Shown here: positions 1-5,700 of the stretch, in pieces
Position numbering within the stretch: the first letter of the stretch is position 1
How the letters are laid out: each line of letters begins with the position of its first letter
Origin: an uncultured Treponema sp.
GTDB lineage: Bacteria > Spirochaetota > Spirochaetia > Treponematales > Treponemataceae
Direction: 5' to 3'
Assembly (NCBI GenBank): GCA_938039145.1
Contig: CALHVG010000027.1
Coordinates: 1 to 8,528 of the forward strand
DNA: 8,528 bases
Made by a program: the position numbers and the translations under genes
The notes under the pieces: model-generated
Database searches by the model: none
What the model saw: only the letters and a program-made list of their open reading frames with translations
Told to the model about the DNA's origin: nothing

Positions 1-1
1 C

Positions 2-112
2 CCAAAGTTTTTAGGAAAAATGACCAAAAGAATATGTAAGGGATGGAGTATAATAGGAGCAAAAAGTCGGTTTATGGTGCCGATTGTAAGGAAAATAGGA
101 ACATTAAAATAA
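2..112 (+). CDS. Possible 3' end of an unidentified CDS entering from upstream
   Basis: Frame 2 is open from the window edge to a TAA at 110-112, giving 36 codons that end in a very basic tail (…GAKSRFMVPIVRKIGTLK). Frame 1 closes at 37-39 and frame 3 at once, so frame 2 is the only candidate for a gene running in from the left. An internal ATG at 20 would give a 30-residue peptide, but its AGGA (13-16) is too close for a good ribosome binding site, so a partial gene is preferred. The family is not recognised. It lies 24 nt before the next start codon, which fits an operon. Confidence is low because the open stretch is short. Confidence 0.3.
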   Translation, partial: PKFLGKMTKRICKGWSIIGAKSRFMVPIVRKIGTLK

Positions 113-136
113 TTTACAAGGAGAAGGGATGTAAAT

Positions 137-448
137 ATGTTTATACAACTAAATTCTAAACTTTTCTTTAGAGCCGAAGAAATCACTTATGTAGGTTTGT
201 TTGGGTCTTGCGGTGACGCTTGTTGTTGGATTGAATTTAATAACGGTAGAACTATTGAAGTCTATTCAGAAACAAATGCACAAGCAATATATGACAAACT
301 GATTGAATGTTTAACTACGCCTCAAGAAGCTGATACAATTTCATTAAATTTTGATAATTGCATATTCCGTTATAGAGGCGTTCGGCATCCGGTTACGCTT
401 ACAGAAGAAGAATACAAACCTAGTTTCTTAGACCTAAGCGGCTTGTAA
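137..448 (+). CDS. Small hypothetical protein, beta-strand-rich
   Basis: A 103-residue protein with no signal peptide or membrane segment. The ATG at 137 is preceded by AAGGAG (118-123) and GAAGGG (123-128); the latter is 8 nt away and decides the start. The N-terminal half alternates strands and a turn (FIQLNSKLF, then WIEFNNGRTIEVYSE around residues 31-45), followed by an amphipathic helix (AQAIYDKLIECL, 48-59). That layout is generally like small FlbD-type proteins that set a residue pattern around an 'NG' turn, but this is only a resemblance. Three cysteines cluster at C25, C29 and C30. An exact TATAAT lies at 49-54 but has no acceptable -35, so it is not called as a promoter. Function unknown. 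The AT-rich codon use resembles that of the 1303-1815 gene. Confidence 0.7.
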   Translation: MFIQLNSKLFFRAEEITYVGLFGSCGDACCWIEFNNGRTIEVYSETNAQAIYDKLIECLTTPQEADTISLNFDNCIFRYRGVRHPVTLTEEEYKPSFLDLSGL

Positions 449-467
449 TGGTGTAAACGTTCGTTAT
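449..467 (+). repeat. Left copy of a short imperfect direct repeat flanking the operon
   Basis: The stretch beginning TGGTGTAAACGT and ending CGTTAT matches 5638-5658 in the same orientation at 16 of 19 aligned bases, with a 2-nt gap. It lies directly after the stop of the 137-448 gene. The two copies bracket the zinc-ribbon to beta-helix gene set. The match is short and could be chance. Confidence 0.3.
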
Positions 468-476
468 GCAAAATAA

Positions 477-554
477 GCCCCTGATTACCCAGAAGAATCA
501 GCGGCAGACACTTTAAGAAGAATGAGGGAAACTCCTGATTCTTTTTCATTCTAG
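477..554 (+). pseudogene. 3' remnant of an unidentified gene upstream of the zinc-ribbon gene
   Basis: Frame 3 reads 25 codons of protein-like sequence (…PEESAADTLRRMRETP…, ending DSFSF) to a TAG at 552-554. No start codon with a ribosome binding site precedes it, and an in-frame TAA sits at 474-476. Before that TAA the same frame reads NGVNVRYAK from 447. The stop overlaps the AGGAGG (553-558) of the next gene and lies 9 nt before its ATG, as expected for the last codons of a former upstream operon partner. I infer a gene that lost its 5' part, with the break between about 441 and 476. The only methionine in the remnant (R-R-M-R) is too late to give a functional product. Family not recognised. 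Confidence 0.4.
481..552 (+). other. Overlapping inverted repeats before the zinc-ribbon gene
   Basis: AATCAG (496-501) can pair either with CTGATT at 481-486 (9-nt loop) or, as the longer AAGAATCAG (493-501), with CTGATTCTT at 535-543. These two pairings exclude each other. A third pair, AGAATGA (519-525) with TCATTCT (546-552), ends one base before the AGGAGG at 553-558. In a leader transcript this could change access to the ribosome binding site, but the sequence also overlaps a coding remnant, so the pairings may be incidental. Confidence 0.25.
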
Positions 555-563
555 GAGGAAAAT

Positions 564-1298
564 ATGGCATTTTGTCAGAATTGTGGCGAAGAACTTGCAT
601 ACGGAGCAAAATTCTGCCCCGAGTGTGGGACACCGGTAGGAAATACAGGAAGTGAAAATATCAGAAAACAGGAATTTGCCGGAGGAATTAAAAAATGTCC
701 TAGTTGCGGCTCGGAAATTTCCGCATTTACAAGTCACTGCCCTAATTGCGGACACGAATTTTCAGAAACAAAAGTTGACAATTCGATAAAGGAGTTTTTT
801 GAAAAGTTATCAGCATACTCTGATGGATATGAAACGGATACTGATAAAGAAAAAATTAATAATTACGGCGGAATAAAATATGTTATCTGTGTTATAGCAG
901 TTTGCATCATGGGTGGTTCTATAATGACGCGTGTAGAAGATGAAGGTTTTGATTTTATTTGTTTCTTGCTCGCAATTTCATTAGTTGCAGTATTTATGGC
1001 TGCATTCCTCATGAAAAGGCCAATGACACAAGCCGACAAGAAGAAAAAAAATCTTATAGAAACTTTTATAGTGCCAAATGGCAAAGAAGCAATCATTGAA
1101 TTCCTTATACTTTCGGCTTCTCAAATTCACCCGAGAGGCAATCCATTTACAAAAGAAGGACAAGAAGACAATCGATGGAATTCCATTTGGAAAACAAAAA
1201 TTCGCCAGACAATCACAAAATCAAAATTAGTCTTAATGAACGACAAAGACGCGCAGGAAAAAATCGCAATGATTAAAAGCCAATATGGAATAGGGTAA
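564..1298 (+). CDS. Double zinc-ribbon protein with two transmembrane segments
   Basis: A 244-residue protein starting at ATG 564, 5 nt after a perfect AGGAGG (553-558). Two zinc ribbons are visible: C4/C7 with C18/C21 (CQNC, CPEC) and C45/C48 with C59/C62 (CPSC, CPNC). Each is expected to hold one Zn(II). A charged linker follows, then two hydrophobic segments at about 104-121 and 130-150. The ~90-residue soluble C-terminal part is rich in K and Q and has no recognised domain. The likely layout is both ends cytoplasmic with a short exposed loop (RVEDEGFD). Proteins with N-terminal zinc ribbons and membrane segments, such as YdjG of Bacillus subtilis, are encoded beside SPFH proteins in membrane-stress operons. 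The SPFH gene two positions downstream suggests the same sort of partnership here. The role is inferred from architecture and neighbours only. Confidence 0.88.
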   Translation: MAFCQNCGEELAYGAKFCPECGTPVGNTGSENIRKQEFAGGIKKCPSCGSEISAFTSHCPNCGHEFSETKVDNSIKEFFEKLSAYSDGYETDTDKEKINNYGGIKYVICVIAVCIMGGSIMTRVEDEGFDFICFLLAISLVAVFMAAFLMKRPMTQADKKKKNLIETFIVPNGKEAIIEFLILSASQIHPRGNPFTKEGQEDNRWNSIWKTKIRQTITKSKLVLMNDKDAQEKIAMIKSQYGIG

Positions 1299-1302
1299 AA
1301 AA

Positions 1303-1815
1303 ATGACAGATTTGCAGAAAAAATTCCTAAAAACAGAATTGTTTATTTTCTCTTGGGAAGCAGCAACAGAGCACAATAAAGTCTGGAATAGTTCTATGAC
1401 TTTGCAACAAAAACAAAACTATAAGAATGAATTAAAATTATTTCTTGAAGATATGCTAAACGAGTATTTAATAAGGATTATTGATGAAGACGAACATATT
1501 CAAAATATTTTAAATCTTCAAACTAAAACAGAAGAACTTAAAAACAAGTTGAATTTTGGTACTTGTCAAAAATTACTGAACATGATGTGTAAATATTATT
1601 GGTGTTCTGGTCTTATAAAAGAGCCTGTTCATTTACCGATTGATAGAATCAATCTAAAAAATGCAGGAATAAAAAATTGCAATTGGACTGAGTTAGATGA
1701 TAAAGATACTTACAAAAGACTGGTTGCAAAATTTAAAGAAGTAACAGCAGGAAAATCCCTTGCCTCATGGGAATTGGAAAACTGGTGTAGACGAAACTTC
1801 AAGGAGCCTCATTAA
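1303..1815 (+). CDS. Hypothetical alpha-helical protein with an FG-x-x-QK motif
   Basis: A 170-residue protein that starts 4 nt after the zinc-ribbon stop; its weak AGGG lies inside the previous gene's end, which points to translational coupling. Predicted to be nearly all helical, soluble and without a signal peptide. Notable positions are LNFGTCQKLLNMMCKYYWC (83-101), HLPIDRI (110-116) and SLASWELENW (152-161). The pattern 'FG-x-x-QK-x-x-N-x-x-x-KY-x-W' followed by 'H-x-P-x-D' looks like a conserved, structured core rather than random sequence, but I cannot name the family. Cysteines occur at C88, C96, C101, C126 and C162. By eye the gene is more AT-rich than the SPFH gene behind it, so the operon may be assembled from parts of different origin. 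Its position between two membrane-linked genes suggests it acts with them; no enzymatic role can be claimed. Confidence 0.8.
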   Translation: MTDLQKKFLKTELFIFSWEAATEHNKVWNSSMTLQQKQNYKNELKLFLEDMLNEYLIRIIDEDEHIQNILNLQTKTEELKNKLNFGTCQKLLNMMCKYYWCSGLIKEPVHLPIDRINLKNAGIKNCNWTELDDKDTYKRLVAKFKEVTAGKSLASWELENWCRRNFKEPH

Positions 1816-3146
1816 TGTCAATATTCAACAAAAAACATGAAGGCGGTTTAATGGATGTTATCCGCTGTGATGAGCCGACATTCCTTGTCTGGAAGTGGAG
1901 ACCTAAGGGGGCGGAAGAAGCGAACTCTACAAAAAAAGAAAATGCAATCCGTTACGGTTCAAGTCTGCGTGTGAAAGACGGTGAAGTCGCTGTCTTTGTT
2001 TATCACCAAAAAGACGGCACAATGCAGGACTATATTGAAGGACCTTATGATAACACAATTAAAACAGCGAACTTTCCTATCCTTACCTCAATTGTCGGTG
2101 CGGCATTCGGCGGGGCGAGCCCTTTTCAAGCGGAAATTTATTTTATAAACCTTGCAGGAATTATTCAGGTAAAATTCGGCGTTCCGTTTTTTGATGTAGC
2201 TGATGCACGCAATACTAATTTTACCGTTCCCGTTGCGGTCCGTGGTTCTATCAATTTTAGAGTTACAAATTACAAAGAATTTATAAAACTTCACAGACTT
2301 ATTGATTTTGACCTTGAGGCTTTTAAATTGCAGATTCGGGATGCTGTTTGCAAATATATAAAATCTATTGTTACAAATATCCCGTTTGATACAGGGCTTC
2401 CCGTAATTCATCTTGAACGAAAGATTTTTGAAGTTAGTAGTGTTTTGCAGCCTATTTTAAAACAACGGCTTGAAAGTGAGTTCGGTGTTACAACAAGTTC
2501 GGTTGATATAAGCGATATTGAACTTGATAAATCAAGCGAAGGTTATCGTGAATTAAAAGCAGTTACAACAGACATCATAAGCGAGCAGGAAAAAGCAAAA
2601 AGTGCTATCAATATTCGCCAGATGGAAGGTATGGCGGAAATCAACATGGAAGAGTACCAGCGGGAAAGACGGCTTGGAACGGAAAGTTCAAATCTTGCGG
2701 CTCATCAGATTGACCAGCAGACACGAGTCGGCATTGCAGGAGCGGAAGCACTTGGAAAAATGGGAGCGGCAGGCGGTATCGGCATAAACCTTGGCAACGG
2801 CGGCGGTTTTAATCCGGCAGGCATGATGGCAGGAATGGCTATGGGAAGTGCAATCGGGCAGAATATGGCCGGAATGATGCACGGCGCTTTGGGCGGATTG
2901 AGTCAGCCGGTTCCGCCGCCTCCGCCGCAAGTAAGTCAATACAATGTTGCAGTAAACGGACAGACAACAGGCCCCTATACGGTTGCAACACTTTCTCAAA
3001 TGGCGGCAAGCGGACAGTTTACGCGCGAAAGTCTTGTTTGGAAAGCCGGTATGGCAAACTGGATGACAGCCGGAAACGTGCCTGAATTGTCGGCAATTTT
3101 CGGTCAAAATACTCCGCCGATTCCGCCTGTACCGCCGATGAGTTAA
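1815..3146 (+). CDS. SPFH/Band-7 domain protein (YdjI-like) with C-terminal GYF_2 domain
   Basis: A 443-residue protein. The ATG at 1815 overlaps the previous stop (TAATG) and has AAGGAG at 1801-1806, 8 nt away; this is preferred over the later Met13. The N-terminal ~240 residues match the SPFH family once annotated as 'virion core protein' and including B. subtilis YdjI, with landmarks RYGSSLRVKDGEVAVFVY (46-63), FGVPFFDVAD (121-130) and SVDISDIELD (229-238). A charged, coiled-coil-prone stretch (250-300) should drive oligomerisation. A Gly/Met-rich linker follows (308-362), then a proline run (365-371), a GYF_2 domain (about 376-430: YNVAVNGQTTGPYTV … LVWKAGMANW), and a second proline run (434-441). 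SPFH proteins form membrane-attached scaffolds. GYF-type domains bind proline-rich peptides, so this may be a scaffold with a docking module. No N-terminal membrane anchor is evident. It is the central gene of the operon. Confidence 0.9.
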   Translation: MSIFNKKHEGGLMDVIRCDEPTFLVWKWRPKGAEEANSTKKENAIRYGSSLRVKDGEVAVFVYHQKDGTMQDYIEGPYDNTIKTANFPILTSIVGAAFGGASPFQAEIYFINLAGIIQVKFGVPFFDVADARNTNFTVPVAVRGSINFRVTNYKEFIKLHRLIDFDLEAFKLQIRDAVCKYIKSIVTNIPFDTGLPVIHLERKIFEVSSVLQPILKQRLESEFGVTTSSVDISDIELDKSSEGYRELKAVTTDIISEQEKAKSAINIRQMEGMAEINMEEYQRERRLGTESSNLAAHQIDQQTRVGIAGAEALGKMGAAGGIGINLGNGGGFNPAGMMAGMAMGSAIGQNMAGMMHGALGGLSQPVPPPPPQVSQYNVAVNGQTTGPYTVATLSQMAASGQFTRESLVWKAGMANWMTAGNVPELSAIFGQNTPPIPPVPPMS

Positions 3147-3172
3147 ACGGGTCATAGTATGGAGAAAACTTT

Positions 3173-3508
3173 ATGAAAATAAATTGGATTTTAGTTTTGA
3201 TTTCACTCGGAATTTCCGCATTTGTAGGCTATGGTTTTTTTTCAGGAACAGGGAATATGCTTCTTACTGTCGGAAGCGGCGCTTTTCTTTTTGCCACTCT
3301 GTTCGGAATGTTTGGGATTTCTTTTGGAAGAGGAAGTGCGAATATAAAAATTTTTTCGGGCATTTTCCTTGTGTTGGCACTCGCTGAACATTTGATTTTT
3401 GTTTTTTCAGGATTTAGACAAACTGCGTACATAGTCATAACAGGTATTTTATTTCTGCTTTATCTTTTGATTTTCTATGGAATTGTAAAAGCATTGAAAG
3501 AAGAATGA
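3173..3508 (+). CDS. Small four-helix integral membrane protein
   Basis: A 111-residue hydrophobic protein with ATG at 3173 and GGAG at 3161-3164, 8 nt away. It starts 26 nt after the SPFH stop. Four membrane segments fit at about 5-24, 28-50, 58-79 and 84-106, with a short basic/acidic C-terminal tail (VKALKEE). No known family or catalytic motif is seen. Glycine-rich turns (FFSGTGN, GRGSAN) separate the helices. Within the operon it is a plausible membrane anchor or partner for the SPFH-GYF_2 protein, since that protein lacks an obvious membrane segment. Its TGA overlaps the ATG of the next tiny reading frame (ATGA at 3505-3508). Existence as a gene is well supported; function is unknown. 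Confidence 0.78.
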   Translation: MKINWILVLISLGISAFVGYGFFSGTGNMLLTVGSGAFLFATLFGMFGISFGRGSANIKIFSGIFLVLALAEHLIFVFSGFRQTAYIVITGILFLLYLLIFYGIVKALKEE

Positions 3509-3618
3509 ATGAAGCAAATTTTGTCATAACGCAAAAATCGAAAATCACAACCCTCGCATTTCTTACTGAACACACCGGTGAGATCCGTTTTTCAGTATGG
3601 GAACTAAAAAACAAATGA
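3505..3618 (+). CDS. Possible 37-residue ORF, translationally coupled
   Basis: The frame opens with an ATG overlapping the four-helix protein's stop (ATGA) and runs 37 codons to a TGA at 3616-3618. The product (MNEANFVITQKSKITT … RFSVWELKNK) looks protein-like and soluble. There is only a weak GAAAGAAG before it, so expression would depend on coupling. After the TGA the same frame stays open for another 45 codons to a TAA at 3754-3756 (…CHTNWDSMRAACQNSFEEMYS), so this may be one 83-residue gene broken by a nonsense codon. The competing reading is a second coupled frame starting at 3615. No family is recognised. Confidence 0.35.
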   Translation: MNEANFVITQKSKITTLAFLTEHTGEIRFSVWELKNK

Positions 3619-3740
3619 CACAAGACGACACCGGTTTTTTATGGCAAAACCTTGCACGATACAAGCGGGCAAAAGAACATTGAAGAAAACTGCCATACAA
3701 ATTGGGATTCAATGCGAGCGGCGTGCCAGAACTCTTTTGA
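3615..3740 (+). pseudogene. Small reading frame interrupted by TGA
   Basis: A second ATGA overlap (3615-3618) opens a frame reading MTQDDTGFLWQNLARY…, which meets a TGA at 3681-3683. It then continues in the same frame as RKLPYKLGFNASGVPELF to a TGA at 3738-3740. Both halves look like real protein, and a Trp codon (TGG) in place of the first TGA would restore one 41-residue product. I infer a decayed small gene; a selenocysteine reading is not supported by anything I can see. The alternative frame described for the 3505-3618 ORF covers the same bases, and only one is likely to be genuine. Confidence 0.3.
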
Positions 3741-3770
3741 AGAAATGTATTCATAAAAGGAAATTTAATT

Positions 3771-5525
3771 ATGTCAGAAAACAGTAAGGAAAGGAAAATG
3801 CAGGAAAAAAATCAATGCTCCATTATTACCTACTCTCCATCAATCGCAAAATTCTCTTCGATTCAACAAGCGATAGACTCCGTTCCGGAAAACGGAATGC
3901 TCAAACTTGCGGCAGGCATTTTTAAAGGTTCTTTCACGGTGAAATCAAAAATCACGATTGAAGGCAGCGGATTTTCTGAAACGGATGCTTTTTTAGAAAA
4001 TTTACAAACAGTCATCATAGTTCCTGACGATGAAAAGATTTCCATTCAAAGTGCCGCGGTTGTAAAAGGAATTATTTTTGTCGGTGAAAAATTTTATGAA
4101 GAGCATAAAGAAGACTTTTGGGCAGAAACGGCGGTCTTTATTCCTGATGGATATATGAAGTACGTGGATCAAGAACGCAATAAAAAAGCAAACGAGATTC
4201 ACGAAAAACTTCAAAAAGAATTTCAACAATTTTCAGACACCAACGGCAGAGATACTTTGTATGACGCACTTGATGAAAACCCGTCTGAATCTTTGCTGAA
4301 CATAGCTACAGACGGATCAAAATTGAATAGTGTTTTGGTGATTGGTTCTTCGAATTGCGGAATTTCCGTATCCGGACAAGCGGAATTTTCGGGAGTTTTT
4401 GCATTCAAAAACAGATTTTCAAATCTTTTTATATTTAAAGCTGGAGAAGTTTATTTTTCATCTGCCGTAAATAAAGTAAATTTTTTTTCCTATTCTTATA
4501 GAGAATACGGGGTTTGTGGCTTCGGGAAAATCGCCGTTTCCGAAGATGTATCAATTTATGCTGTTGGCAATATGCTTGAAGGTTTTTATTTGACAAGTTC
4601 TGTGAATGTAGAAAAAAGATTCGGACATTTTTCTGCTTATAAGAATTTTGGCGGTGGGATATATCTTTGCGATGAAGCATTGATGAATGTAAAATCAATC
4701 TATTCGGAAGCAAATGGAGATGATGGTATTTGCCTTAACGGAAAAGTAAAAATACAAGTCGGAAGGATAAGTACATACAATAATAGGGGACATGGAATAA
4801 TTCTTTTTCAGAATTCTGAACTTTTCACAGGACTAATTACTTCTTGCAATAATTCGGGAGCAGGAATCGGCATCACAGAGAACGCAAGATTAGAAAGTAA
4901 GGACGAGGTTTTTATTTCCGAAAACGATGGGAGAGCAGGAGGTCTTGCACTCCAAGGAAATGCAATCGTCAAGATATTTAGTTTGAACGCGACAAAGCAC
5001 AAATGCTCAGTCAAAATAAAAAACAATGCGAAATTGTTTATTTACGGAAGCAAGTCCAAAATCTACGATGACGAGGATTGTCTTATGGATATTGATGATT
5101 GTGCAACAGCAGAATTGAGCAATGTCTGTTTTTTTCATGAAGAAGAAGAGAGCGGATATATAACTCATGCTGATGAATGCAGCGGTCACATTTTTATTTC
5201 GGCAAACGCAAGTGTAAAATTATCAGGCTGCTATTTTTATAATTTTCCCTACGAAAACCCCATCATCTATATTTCCGACTCTTCAAAACTAAAATGCAAA
5301 GACTGCTATTTCGGTTTTTCACCAAAAAAAGATACCTATTACGGACAGGTAAAAAAGATAAAAAGTATAATTCGTGCTGTAGGAAATTCAACAGTAAAAA
5401 TTGAAGACACAAGAGAATGTTTTTACGCAAACAAATATTTTATTACGGCGGAAAAGTCTTCAAAAATTGAAACAGATGCAGGAGAAGTAAGATTCATAAA
5501 CCCGAAAAAGAACACAACCAAATAA
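3771..5525 (+). CDS. Parallel beta-helix (pectin lyase-fold) repeat protein, cytoplasmic
   Basis: A 584-residue protein. ATG 3771 has AAAGG at 3756-3760; an in-frame ATG at 3798 (Met10) has a stronger AAGGAAAGG before it, so the true start may be nine codons later. There is no signal peptide. Residues 28-67 (FSSIQQAIDSVPENG … SKITIEGSG) carry the opening motif typical of pectin lyase-fold proteins. The middle shows regular coils of about 22-25 residues marked by an Asn/Gly turn before a hydrophobic strand: NFGGGI (292), NGDDGI (315), NNRGHGI (337), NNSGAGI (360) and NDGRAGGL (385). A charged helical insertion occupies about 130-170. Later coils carry stacked Cys-Tyr-Phe (CYFYNF near 487, CYFGF near 512). 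No polysaccharide-lyase catalytic set is seen, so a binding or scaffold role is more likely than an enzyme. It is the last operon gene, 15 nt past the preceding decayed frame. Confidence 0.85.
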   Translation: MSENSKERKMQEKNQCSIITYSPSIAKFSSIQQAIDSVPENGMLKLAAGIFKGSFTVKSKITIEGSGFSETDAFLENLQTVIIVPDDEKISIQSAAVVKGIIFVGEKFYEEHKEDFWAETAVFIPDGYMKYVDQERNKKANEIHEKLQKEFQQFSDTNGRDTLYDALDENPSESLLNIATDGSKLNSVLVIGSSNCGISVSGQAEFSGVFAFKNRFSNLFIFKAGEVYFSSAVNKVNFFSYSYREYGVCGFGKIAVSEDVSIYAVGNMLEGFYLTSSVNVEKRFGHFSAYKNFGGGIYLCDEALMNVKSIYSEANGDDGICLNGKVKIQVGRISTYNNRGHGIILFQNSELFTGLITSCNNSGAGIGITENARLESKDEVFISENDGRAGGLALQGNAIVKIFSLNATKHKCSVKIKNNAKLFIYGSKSKIYDDEDCLMDIDDCATAELSNVCFFHEEEESGYITHADECSGHIFISANASVKLSGCYFYNFPYENPIIYISDSSKLKCKDCYFGFSPKKDTYYGQVKKIKSIIRAVGNSTVKIEDTRECFYANKYFITAEKSSKIETDAGEVRFINPKKNTTK

Positions 5526-5527
5526 TG

Positions 5528-5578
5528 ATTCGTGCTGAGCAGGATAAATACGATTTCAAAAAGCCTTTCCGAGCGCAT
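5528..5578 (-). pseudogene. 5' remnant of a WYL/YafY-type HTH transcriptional regulator
   Basis: Reading the minus strand from the ATG at 5578, the first codons give MRSERLFEIVFILLST. This is the standard opening of WYL-domain regulators, which begin with M-x-S-x-R-L followed by a hydrophobic helix ending LLS, and continue with a winged-helix domain. Here the similarity stops after about 16 residues, within a few bases of the beta-helix gene's stop codon, and the frame then runs antisense into that gene. A TATACT lies just upstream (5588-5593) without a clear -35. I infer that the operon's arrival or a deletion removed the rest of the regulator. The fragment cannot make a functional protein. 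Confidence 0.5.
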
Positions 5579-5600
5579 AATGGCAGCAGTATAACATAGT

Positions 5601-5638
5601 AAAGCGAAAAATACGAATGGAAGCATCGCTTTTATTTT
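5601..5638 (+). terminator. Possible rho-independent terminator of the operon
   Basis: AAAGCGA (5601-5607) pairs perfectly with TCGCTTT (5626-5632) across an 18-nt loop and is followed by TATTTT, giving a T-rich stretch from 5630 to 5638. It lies 76 nt after the beta-helix stop. The stem is short and the loop long, so it is a weak candidate. An overlapping hairpin, GCATC (5623-5627) with GATGC (5639-5643), competes with it. Confidence 0.35.
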
Positions 5639-5658
5639 GATGCAAACGTATGCGTTAT
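5638..5658 (+). repeat. Right copy of the short imperfect direct repeat
   Basis: Begins TGATGCAAACGT and ends GCGTTAT. It aligns in the same orientation with 449-467 (16 of 19 bases, plus a 2-nt insertion). It lies in the gap between the operon and the AAA_14 gene. Confidence 0.3.
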
Positions 5659-5700
5659 TTGATAGCAGTCATCCCCTTTTGATAACACTCTCTACAAATT

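Noticed and set aside
49..54. Exact TATAAT upstream of the 137-448 gene
   Set aside because: No acceptable -35 at 16-19 nt, and the bases lie inside an open frame entering from the left.
2688..3155. Minus-strand 155-residue ORF rich in Cys, His and Arg
   Set aside because: It is a shadow of the Gly/Met/Pro-rich region and GYF_2 domain of the SPFH gene; the composition follows from the opposite strand.
3616..3618. TGA as a selenocysteine codon
   Set aside because: No convincing SECIS-type hairpin directly downstream and no redox motif around the position. Nonsense decay is simpler.
5591..5658. Integron attC-like site (ATAAC … GTTAT around an inner hairpin); treponemes can carry integrons
   Set aside because: The arms around the inner stem are unequal (5 nt on the left, about 22 nt on the right), and the RYYYAAC/GTTRRRY boxes do not fit. 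No similar complete site follows the other genes.
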